Shown: piece by piece, positions 42,193-51,300 of the stretch | How the letters are laid out: each line of letters begins with the position of its first letter | Position numbering within the stretch: the first letter of the stretch is position 1 | Assembly (NCBI GenBank): GCA_041743935.1 | Contig: JBGTLU010000002.1 | Location: 94,215 to 158,214, forward strand | Length of the DNA: 64,000 nucleotides | Direction of reading: 5' to 3' | From: JBGTLU01 sp041743935 | Lineage (GTDB): Bacteria; Bacteroidota; Bacteroidia; Sphingobacteriales; Sphingobacteriaceae | The notes under the pieces: generated by a model | Seen by the model: only the letters and a program-made list of their open reading frames with translations | Database searches by the model: none | What the model was told of the DNA's origin: nothing | Made by a program: the position numbers and the translations under genes

Positions 42193-43542
42193 ATGAAAAA
42201 ACTCCTACTATTACTCTTAACTGTAATAGGATTTTCATCCAGCATTATAGCTCAAACTTCAACCAAAAAAACCTTTGTTTTTGATTTAGATGATTGTATA
42301 GAATTTGCTTATGTAAACCAAACGGATGTATTAAATGCCAATTTGGATGTAGCAATTGCTGTATCAAAAGTTAAAGAAACCATCGGAATCGGATTGCCAC
42401 AAGTTACCGCAAATCTAAATTTCCAAGATTTTCTGAAACGCCCTACCACACTTTTACCCGGAGAATTTTTCGGACAACCTACAGGTACTACCGTTCCGGT
42501 TAAATTTGGTACTAAGTTCAATACAGTTTACGGTTTGGAAGCAACACAATTACTTTTTGATGGTAATTATTTAGTTGGATTACAAGCAGCTGCAACGTTT
42601 AAACAGCTATCAAATAAAATTTTGCAACGCACCAAAGTAGAAACTGCCGTTGCAGTTTCTAAAGCCTACTATTCTGTAATAGTAAATACAGAACGGTTAA
42701 CTCTGTTGGATGCTAATGTGGCGAGATTAACCATAGTTTTAAATGAAACAGATCAACTATTTAAAAACGGTTTTGCCGAAAAAATTGATGTGGATAGAAT
42801 TCGTGTACTTTATAATAACCTGATAACAGAAAGAGATAGAGCACAACAATTTGCGGCTTTAGGTATTGATTTACTTAAATTCCAGATGGGGATGAACATA
42901 GACGATGAACTCAAATTAAAGCAAACCGCAAACGATTTAACTTTTGAGCCATTAGCCGATTTAGGAATAGATGTAAACCCGAACGATAGAATTGAGTATT
43001 CTGTTTTTAACACCGTTTTTGAGTTAAATAAATTAGAGTTAAAAAGAGAAAAAGTAACGTTTTTGCCAGCTATTTCGGGTTTTGCCAACACCAATAAATC
43101 CATACAAACCGATGAGTTTAAGAGCATATTTAATGGCGATGCAAACAGCTTCCCAACAACGGTTGTTGGTTTAAGGGTTACGCTTCCATTAATTGGTGGT
43201 TTCCAAAAACAACAACGTATTAAGCAAGCCAAATTAGTAGTAGAAAAATCAAAAAACGATTTATTTAAACTAGAAAGTTCCATTAAAATTGAAGTGAGTA
43301 ATGCAGCAACCAATTACATTACAAGTGTACAATCTCTAGAAAATCAAAAACAGAACATTCAATTGGCTAGTGAGATCTATCGGATAAGTAAAATCAAGTT
43401 TGATGAAGGAGTAGGTTCCAGTTTAGAAGTAACAACTGCCGAAACTTCATTAAAAGAAGCACAGAACAACTACTTAAGTGCATTATTTGATGCATTGATT
43501 GCCAAAACAGAATTATTAAAAGCCACCGGAAAAATTAATTAA
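42193..43542 (+). CDS. TolC-family outer-membrane efflux protein
   Basis: A 449-residue protein with signal peptide 1-20 (ends IIAQT) and the two-fold repeated long-helix pattern of TolC: DDCIEFAYVNQTDVLNANLD (about 32), LPQVTANLNF, FKNGFAEKIDVDRIRV (about 195), LPLIGGFQKQQRIKQAK (about 335), FDEGVGSSLEVTTAETSLKEAQNNYL (about 400). It forms the outer-membrane channel of the tripartite pump encoded by this operon. Confidence 0.93.
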   Translation: MKKLLLLLLTVIGFSSSIIAQTSTKKTFVFDLDDCIEFAYVNQTDVLNANLDVAIAVSKVKETIGIGLPQVTANLNFQDFLKRPTTLLPGEFFGQPTGTTVPVKFGTKFNTVYGLEATQLLFDGNYLVGLQAAATFKQLSNKILQRTKVETAVAVSKAYYSVIVNTERLTLLDANVARLTIVLNETDQLFKNGFAEKIDVDRIRVLYNNLITERDRAQQFAALGIDLLKFQMGMNIDDELKLKQTANDLTFEPLADLGIDVNPNDRIEYSVFNTVFELNKLELKREKVTFLPAISGFANTNKSIQTDEFKSIFNGDANSFPTTVVGLRVTLPLIGGFQKQQRIKQAKLVVEKSKNDLFKLESSIKIEVSNAATNYITSVQSLENQKQNIQLASEIYRISKIKFDEGVGSSLEVTTAETSLKEAQNNYLSALFDALIAKTELLKATGKIN

Positions 43543-43560
43543 CAATTGAAATCCATATAT

Positions 43561-44679
43561 ATGAACCCCCTCAAATTAATTTACATAGCATTTATTTCTA
43601 TACTATTTGTTGCTTGTAATGATAATTCAACAGACAAAGTAGCCCAATTAGAAAAACTAAAAGCTGAGCAAATTAAACTCGATGTTGAAATTAAAAAACT
43701 CGAAGCAGAAATTGCAAATGAAGGTATTGTGGTTGAAAATAAGTTTAAATACGTAGAGGTAGATACCATTCAATTACAAACCTTCAAACATTTTATAGAA
43801 GTACAAGGGAAAGTAGATGCAGTAGAAAATGCTAATGTTTCTGCACGTACACCTGGAGTAATTATTTCTGTAAACGTAAGAGAAGGGCAACGAGTAAGCA
43901 AAAATCAATTACTTGCAGAGATAGATAATGGAGTGCTACGAAGTTCAGTGGAAGAGGCAAAAACGGCATTAGCTTTAGCCACCACATTATACGAACGTCA
44001 GAAAAATTTATGGGACCAAGGCATTGGTTCCGAAGTGCAATTTTTGTCTGCCAAAAACAACATGGAAAGCCTTAAACAAAGAGTAGCTACTTTAAACGCT
44101 CAGTTAGAGCTAACCCGAATTCGTGCCCCGTTTAATGGTACTATTGATAAAATTGATGCTAGAGTAGGGGAGAATACCGGACCAGGAGTGCCCGCATTCC
44201 GAGTGGTAAATTTCTCGAGACTAAAAGCAAAGGCAAATATTGCCGAATCGCAAATAAGCAAGGTAAAAGTAGGCGACGCAACAGTTATCCAATTTCCGGA
44301 TATCCCAAAGGAAATAAACTCAAAGCTAACTTTTGTATCTCGCTCTATTGATGCCATGACTAGAACGTTTACAGTAGAATCTACATTAACCAGTGAAGCA
44401 ATATATCGTCCCAACATGATTGCAATTTTCAAAATCAATGATTACACAAAAGCTAATGCTGTAATCCTACCGGTTAATCTTATCCAAACTTTAAACAACG
44501 AAAAATTTGTGATGGTAGCAGAAAAATCAGGAGATAAAATGATTGCAAAAAAGCGAGTTATTGTTACAGGAATGACGTATAACGATAATGTAGAGATAGA
44601 ATCGGGCTTAACAAAAAATGATATCATCATTAAAGCCGGCAATCAGGGATTAAACGAAGGAGAAGAAATTAGATTTTAA
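43561..44679 (+). CDS. RND efflux periplasmic adaptor (membrane fusion) lipoprotein
   Basis: A 372-residue HlyD/AcrA-like adaptor. Residues 1-20 are a lipoprotein signal with lipobox FVAC; a short coiled coil follows (KVAQLEKLKAEQIKLDVEIKKLE); then the lipoyl-like halves (VSARTPGVIISVNVREGQRVSKNQLLAEID and TRIRAPFNGTIDKIDARVGENTGPG) around a helical hairpin, a beta-barrel domain and a membrane-proximal domain. It links the permease to TolC. The ATG at 43561 is used; a TTG at 43546 would add five residues. Confidence 0.93.
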   Translation: MNPLKLIYIAFISILFVACNDNSTDKVAQLEKLKAEQIKLDVEIKKLEAEIANEGIVVENKFKYVEVDTIQLQTFKHFIEVQGKVDAVENANVSARTPGVIISVNVREGQRVSKNQLLAEIDNGVLRSSVEEAKTALALATTLYERQKNLWDQGIGSEVQFLSAKNNMESLKQRVATLNAQLELTRIRAPFNGTIDKIDARVGENTGPGVPAFRVVNFSRLKAKANIAESQISKVKVGDATVIQFPDIPKEINSKLTFVSRSIDAMTRTFTVESTLTSEAIYRPNMIAIFKINDYTKANAVILPVNLIQTLNNEKFVMVAEKSGDKMIAKKRVIVTGMTYNDNVEIESGLTKNDIIIKAGNQGLNEGEEIRF

Positions 44680-44704
44680 TTAAAAAGCTTAATAAAGCAA
44701 TTAA

Positions 44705-47700
44705 ATGAAAGATAAGTTTAAAGAATTTGGTCCAAGTTCTTGGTCAATTGACAATAAAACCAGCATATACATTGCCACGGTAATTATAACATTAGCAGGC
44801 ATTTTTGCATACATCAGCTTACCAAAAGAAAACTTTCCGGAAGTTGTGTTTCCGCAATTATATGTTTCCACAGCCTATCCAGGAACCTCTCCGGGTGATA
44901 TGGAAAACCTCGTATCTAAACCCATTGAAAAACAAGTAAAAGCAATAAGCGGGGTAAAAAAAGTAACCTCCAATTCTTTACAAGACTTTTCGAATGTAAT
45001 TGTAGAGTTTAATACAGATGTAGATGTTGCAGAAGCCAAGCAAAAAGTAAAAGATGCAGTGGATAGAGCCCGTCCGGATTTGCCAAACGATTTACCTCAA
45101 GACCCTCAAATTATAGAGATTGATGTTTCTCAAATTCCTATCATGAACATAAATATTTATGGCGATTTTGATTTGCAGAGCCTTAAAAATTATGCGGATG
45201 ATATGAAAGACCGCATAGAAGGATTAAAAGAAATTACACGGGTAGATTTGGTAGGTGCTTTAGATAGAGAAATTCAAATTAATGTAGATTTATTTAAGAT
45301 GGAAGCCGCCAACATAACCTTTGGCGATATTGAGCGTGCCGTAGCCAGTGAAAATAGAACCATTTCTGGCGGTCAGCTTTCTATGGATGGGATGAAACGC
45401 TCGCTAAACATTGTGGGCGAGTTTAAAGATGCCAATAAAATAGGCAACATAGTTATCAGTTCCATGACCGGAGCGCTCATCTACCTAAGTGATATAGCAG
45501 AAGTAAAAGATACCTTCAAAGAAAAAGAAAGCTATGCACGTTTAAACGGAAAAAACGTAATCACACTCAATGTAGTAAAACGAAGCGGTGAAAACTTGAT
45601 AGATGCTTCCGATAAAATTCAGGAAATCATTACGGATATGCGTACAAATACCTTTCCGGAAGGTTTAAATGTAGTAGTTACAGCCGATCAATCTAAACAA
45701 ACCAGAATAACATTACACGATTTAATTAATACCATCATCATCGGATTTATTCTAGTTACCATTATTTTGATGTTCTTCATGGGAGCAACCAATGCCATAT
45801 TTGTTGCATTAGCTGTTCCTTTATCCTGTTTTATTGCTTTTTTAGTTTTTCCGAGTTTAGGATTTTCCCTAAACATGATCGTATTGTTCTCTTTCCTTTT
45901 AGCATTAGGAATTGTAGTTGATGATGCCATTGTAGTAGTAGAAAATACACACCGTATATTCGATAACGGAGCCATGCCAATTAAAAAAGCGGCAAAAATG
46001 GCTGCTGGAGAAGTTTTTATGCCGGTTTTTTCGGGTACACTTACCACTTTAGCTCCATTTATACCACTTGCTTTCTGGAAGGGGGTAATTGGAGAGTTCA
46101 TGGTATATCTGCCAGTAACTTTAATCATCACCTTATTGGCTTCTCTGTTGGTTGCCTACATCATAAATCCGGTGTTTGCTGTAGATTTCATGAAGGCCCA
46201 CAATCCAAATGAAAAACCTAAATCCGACAAAAAATTTAAAATAACTGGGGTTGTTTTTACTTCATTAGCACTAATATTTTATGTCTTTGGGTCGATAGGA
46301 ATGGGAAATTTCACCCTTTTCCTTTTCGGATTATATGCGTTGAATAAATTTATTCTGGTAAAATGGATACGCAGTTTCCAAAACAATGCTTGGCCTAAAG
46401 TTCAAAGTCAATATAAAAAAACCATGGATTGGGTAATTCAAGGTTATCGGCCAATAACCATGTTATTTGCTGTATTCGTTCTATTCGTTTTTACCATTAT
46501 ACTTTTTGCCATTGCAGGGCCAAAGGTGGTTTTCTTTCCAACCAGCGATCCTAATTTTGTATATACCTACGTTCGTATGCCAATTGGTACAGACCAAAAA
46601 GTCACCGATTCTATCACCAAAATTGTAGAAGAAAGGGTGTTTAATGTATTAGGTAAAGATAATCCAATGGTTGAATCAGTTATTGCAAACGTAGCAGTTG
46701 GGGCTAGTGAAGACCAGCTTGGTGGAAATTTTAGTGCCAATCCGCATCTGGGAAAAGTAACCGTTGCATTTGTTGATTTTGCCAGAAGAAATGGTCAATC
46801 TACCAGAGATTATCTGGATAAAATACGAGAAGCCGTAAAAGGAATAGGAGGAGTAGAGATTTCTGTTGATCAAGAACAAAACGGCCCACCAACGGGAAAA
46901 CCAATTAACATTGAAATTATAAGCGAAGATTTTAATGAGCTAGTAGCTACTGCCGAAAACTTAAAACGTTATTTAGATGCCAAACAAATTGTTGGTGTAG
47001 AAGAGTTGAAATCGGATTTTCAGAATAATAAACCCGAAATTATAGTTAATATCAACAGAGAGAGAGCAAACAGAGAAGGAATATCCACATCGCAAATTGG
47101 TGTAGAATTACGTACCGCATTGTTCGGCAAAGAAATTTCTAAATTTAGAGATGAAAATGATGAGCACCCCATAGAATTAAGGCTACAGGAAAATCAGCGA
47201 AATAATATTAATACCCTACTCAACATGAAAATAACCTTCCGTGATATGAACATGGGAGGAGCTATTCGTCAAATTCCATTAGCATCCGTTGCTGATATAC
47301 AATACACTAATTCTTTTGCAGGAATAAAGCGGATTGATCAGAAAAGAGTGATAACACTTTCATCCAATGTATTATCTAACGCTAACGCAAATGAAGTAGT
47401 TGCCGAAATACAAAATGTAATAAATGAATTTCAAAAATCACCTGAAGTCACCATTAAAATGACTGGCGAACAAGAGGAACAAGCAGAAACAGGAGCTTTT
47501 TTGGTAACTGCCTTATTAATATCGTTTGGGTTGATGTTTATGATATTGGTTATTCAATTTAACTCTCTGAGTAAGCCGCTCATTATACTGTCCGAAATTG
47601 TGTTCAGTATCATAGGAGTTTTGCTAGGTTTTATCGTTTTTCAAATGGACATGTCGGTAGTGATGACCGGAATTGGAATAGTAGCATTAGGTGGAATAGT

Positions 47701-48064
47701 AGTCAGGAACGGTATCATTTTAGTAGAATTTATTGATTTACTCATGGAACAAGGAATGGAAGTGAGAGAAGCGGTAATTGAGGCCGGAAAAACCCGGATG
47801 ACCCCTGTTATTCTTACCGCTACATCTACCATGTTGGGATTAATTCCATTAGCAGTAGGATTAAACATAGATTTCGTTACCCTATTTTCTGAACTAAACC
47901 CTAACTTATATTTTGGTGGAGATAATGTAGCATTTTGGGGCCCACTTTCATGGACTTTAATTTTTGGCTTACTTTTTGGTACGTTTCTAACATTGATATT
48001 AGTACCGGTAATGTATTACCTGGTATATCAACTAAAAGTTAAATTAAAAAGAATATCTATTTAA
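44705..48064 (+). CDS. RND efflux permease (AcrB-like)
   Basis: An 1119-residue pump with twelve helices in two halves. Visible are the porter domain opening (AISGVKKVTSNSLQDFSNVIVEF), the TM4 proton-relay segment LALGIVVDDAIVVVENTHR with two aspartates (about 405), and the second-half transmembrane block VALGGIVVRNGIILVEFIDLL (about 995). The protein is longer than E. coli AcrB (1049), with an insertion of about 55 residues near 505-565 (HNPNEKPKSDKKF plus extra hydrophobic helices) between the two halves. Drug, bile-acid or metabolite export is likely; the substrate cannot be assigned. Confidence 0.94.
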   Translation: MKDKFKEFGPSSWSIDNKTSIYIATVIITLAGIFAYISLPKENFPEVVFPQLYVSTAYPGTSPGDMENLVSKPIEKQVKAISGVKKVTSNSLQDFSNVIVEFNTDVDVAEAKQKVKDAVDRARPDLPNDLPQDPQIIEIDVSQIPIMNINIYGDFDLQSLKNYADDMKDRIEGLKEITRVDLVGALDREIQINVDLFKMEAANITFGDIERAVASENRTISGGQLSMDGMKRSLNIVGEFKDANKIGNIVISSMTGALIYLSDIAEVKDTFKEKESYARLNGKNVITLNVVKRSGENLIDASDKIQEIITDMRTNTFPEGLNVVVTADQSKQTRITLHDLINTIIIGFILVTIILMFFMGATNAIFVALAVPLSCFIAFLVFPSLGFSLNMIVLFSFLLALGIVVDDAIVVVENTHRIFDNGAMPIKKAAKMAAGEVFMPVFSGTLTTLAPFIPLAFWKGVIGEFMVYLPVTLIITLLASLLVAYIINPVFAVDFMKAHNPNEKPKSDKKFKITGVVFTSLALIFYVFGSIGMGNFTLFLFGLYALNKFILVKWIRSFQNNAWPKVQSQYKKTMDWVIQGYRPITMLFAVFVLFVFTIILFAIAGPKVVFFPTSDPNFVYTYVRMPIGTDQKVTDSITKIVEERVFNVLGKDNPMVESVIANVAVGASEDQLGGNFSANPHLGKVTVAFVDFARRNGQSTRDYLDKIREAVKGIGGVEISVDQEQNGPPTGKPINIEIISEDFNELVATAENLKRYLDAKQIVGVEELKSDFQNNKPEIIVNINRERANREGISTSQIGVELRTALFGKEISKFRDENDEHPIELRLQENQRNNINTLLNMKITFRDMNMGGAIRQIPLASVADIQYTNSFAGIKRIDQKRVITLSSNVLSNANANEVVAEIQNVINEFQKSPEVTIKMTGEQEEQAETGAFLVTALLISFGLMFMILVIQFNSLSKPLIILSEIVFSIIGVLLGFIVFQMDMSVVMTGIGIVALGGIVVRNGIILVEFIDLLMEQGMEVREAVIEAGKTRMTPVILTATSTMLGLIPLAVGLNIDFVTLFSELNPNLYFGGDNVAFWGPLSWTLIFGLLFGTFLTLILVPVMYYLVYQLKVKLKRISI

Positions 48065-48098
48065 GTTAATAATTAGGTTTAGTAGGTTGTTGTGTTAA

Positions 48099-48136
48099 GA
48101 AACCCCTTCAGTATTATACTGGAGGGGTTTTCTTTT
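48099..48136 (+). terminator. Terminator of the RND operon
   Basis: Inverted repeat AACCCCTTCAGTA / TACTGGAGGGGTT with a short loop, followed by TTCTTTT. It begins about 35 bases after the permease stop. Confidence 0.75.
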
Positions 48137-48209
48137 AAAAATAAAAAGTTAACCGAAAGAAATTAAAAATTTATAAAAAATATATTTTTTAATTCTAGTT
48201 ATATTCTTA

Positions 48210-48217
48210 TATATTTG
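48210..48217 (+). promoter_or_regulatory. -7 box (TATATTTG) upstream of the giant surface protein
   Basis: TATATTTG fits the Bacteroidota -7 consensus. It gives a leader of about 100 bases before the ATG at 48328, the longest apparent leader in this window. No TTG is seen at the usual distance. Confidence 0.45.
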
Positions 48218-48327
48218 GTTAATCTATTTTAGTTTCTCAAACTGAAAATTTTTTGCACTGGCTTTCTCTCTGCATTTGGTTTTAGGTGCATACGCTCTCT
48301 TGCATCGTTTTTTTAATTAACGTACTT

Positions 48328-51300
48328 ATGATAAAACGTCTACTATTATTAGTAACGGGATTCTTCCTGTTTCTAAATGCCAATCAATCATTTGCTCAGA
48401 GCCGTCAATTTGCTGGAGCACAAACAAACACTACTGGAGGATTAGGATGCATAGAATTGCTAGGAATTAAAACCTGCGAGGTTGTTAATCCTAATAATGC
48501 AGTTACTCCAAGTTTAAATGATTTTACTACTCTGCGCTTAAATGTTGCATTAATTGATGCTTTTGCTTCGCAAACTTTAATTTTTGGAACGCCAGCATCT
48601 GCACAAGATTCGTTGGTTATCCAACTGCAAGATCCAAACGCCATTTTAGATGCAAATCTATTAGGAAGAATTATCCTTACAACCTCTTTAGCAGGTGTAC
48701 AAAATAATGATCCAGTTTCATTAAGTGCATCCAACATTAAAATATTAAACAGCGGAGCCGAAATATTTCAGGTTGCTTACCGTCCGCAAAAAGCGTTTGA
48801 TAGAGTAACCATACGTTTAAATGCTGTAGTTGGCGTACTCACGAGTTTGAGAATTTATAGTGCATACACGGTGCCTATACCCATTATACAAAACCCTGGT
48901 TGTGACAGACCGGTTAGCCAACAAGTAAGAACAGAAGGTTTATGTGTTGCATGTACCGTTGAAAATCCGGAATTTGCCATTGATAATAACGATAATTCCT
49001 TCGCTCAGATAAGAATAACAGCAGCATTATTAGGAATTCCGGGAGTTGGAGAAGGCCCTTTTATTGCACACCGATACAATTTTTCGCAAGTAAATACCCC
49101 AGGAAAAGTAGTTACAGCCGTAATAGAATCGCCAGTTGGTTTGCTTGATGCAAATTTATTAGGTAACCTAACCATACGAAGTTATTTAGGCGGAATATCC
49201 AATGCGGATGTACTCACGTTAACGGATAATAATATAAGATTACTACCCATACCCGGTAGTTTTAAATACGAAGTAATTTTTGCACCAGGAGTAAATTTTG
49301 ATGCCGTAGAATTAAGACTCAAAGGAGGATTAGTTGGTTTATTAGAAACCGTTCATGTATACAGTATTTGTTTGCAGGACATAAATTTAACTACAATAGG
49401 AGCTTTATGTTCAGAACAAGCAAATGCTCAAACGAATTCGGTTGGCGGTATAATTCCACCAATTCCCGGTTTGGCTACGGTTACAAATCCGAACAATGCA
49501 GTTGATGGAGATTATGAAACCTCTAGTACATTAAGTTTAACAGCAGGTTTATTAACTACTTCTATTCAGCAAACGTTAATTTTCCCAGAAAATTTTCAAC
49601 CAGGAGATTCGATTGCTATCGTTTTAGGTGCTCAGTTTAATACATTAAATCTTGGGTTATTAGCAAATGTTACTATCAATAGTTTAAACGGTGCAGGTAA
49701 TTCAAACAATGATAATTTTACCATCGATGCCAATAATTTAAAACTTTTAAACACAGATCCAATTGTGGATGGTAACGCCCGATTTGTAGTGGTTATTCGT
49801 CCAACTAAGGCATACGACAGGGTTTCCATAAGTATTAATGGTGGTTTGGTTTCAATCAATAGCAACTTAGATATTTTTGGTGCTTGCGTACAAGAAATAA
49901 CCAGGGTACCAGCACCAACAATGTGTGTAAATGGAGTAGAACAAACTAGCACTGCCACTCCTTTATTGGCGCAAGTAATTAATCCGGATGCAGTAATAGA
50001 TGCCGACCCTAATAATTTTACCACTTTGTCTGTAACACTTGGTTTGCTCGAGCAAATTTCTGCCAGCCAAACTATACGATTTGATAGAATTGCAAATGTA
50101 GGGGATACTATCAATATAGTAATAGAAGATCAAGGCTTGGTGGCAGATTTATCTTTAATTACAAATTTAGTTGCCAGAACCTCTTTAGGAGAACTAAGCA
50201 ATAACGATACTTTCACTTTGTTAGGTGCAAAAGTTGGCGCTTTGCAAGGAACTAATCGATTTTTAATCCAATTCGTACCAACTAAAAGGTTTGATAGAAT
50301 TGAGATTGAATTAACAGGAGGACTACTCGGTTTATTAAATTCTGTACGAATATTCCAAGTTTGTTTAGCAGCTGGCAATGCCCCAATTGTTCCACCTGGT
50401 GCAGATGGTTGCGAGAAGCCATTTGCTTCCGAAAAAGCAATTTCTCCATTACCTGCATTGTGTTTAAGTTGTGATGTTCTTAATCAGAATTTTGCAATTG
50501 ACAATGATTTCTCCACATTTTCCACCTTACAACTAAATGTTGGAGTGCTACCTACGGCTTTTGTGCAACAAACCTTTGTTTGGAGTGCACCAAGTATGGG
50601 AGCTGAATTTGTAAGCTTAATTTTAGAAAACCCTACTGGTTTATTAGATGCAAGTTTACTTTCTGAATTAACCGTTGCTACGTTTTTAGGAAATACTTTT
50701 AATAACGATAGACAAGCAGTACAAGCTCAAAACTTAAGATTAATTCCAATCCCTGGTAGCAGCAAATACGAATTACTCATACAACCAACGGCCATTTTCG
50801 ACCGATTAGAAATAAGATTAAGCGCAGGACTATTAAGTGCATTCAACTCATTAAATATCTACGATGTTTGTCGTAGGGCATTTGATCCGTTTGACCCGGC
50901 AGTTTGTGATATACAAGCATCTACAGAATCAAATTCAACCGCAGGTATAGTTGCGCCCTTAATTACACCGGTGGAAAATGCTGGAAATGCAGTTGATGGT
51001 GATGTAACAACATTTTCTACTTTAAATGTAAGTTTAGGATTAATTGGTAGTGTAGAGCAAACACTTATCTTCCCGTCAATATTACAGCCAGGAGATTCAT
51101 TGATTGTGTTCTTAAGCAATGCTCAAAACTTGGTGAGTTTAAGTTTATTGGGTAATGTCACTATCGAAACTATAAACGGTCCTGGAAATCCAAATAACGA
51201 CCAAATTAACGTTACATCAAGCAACATATCATTAATAGACAATACCATTTTACCAGGTTTAGGAAATACACCTGTTTATGCCATTGTATTAAGGCCAACT

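Noticed and set aside
42810..43313. 167-residue frame antisense to the TolC-family gene
   Set aside because: Lies wholly inside a strongly supported gene, has no recognisable domain and shows the serine/leucine/cysteine-rich look of a shadow frame.
45688..46131. 147-residue frame antisense to the RND permease
   Set aside because: Opposite strand of a conserved transmembrane region; the composition reflects the reverse complement of hydrophobic codons.
49632..50114. 160-residue frame antisense to the giant surface protein
   Set aside because: It sits inside a repeat-rich coding region, and similar antisense frames recur in other parts of this gene, as expected from its base composition.
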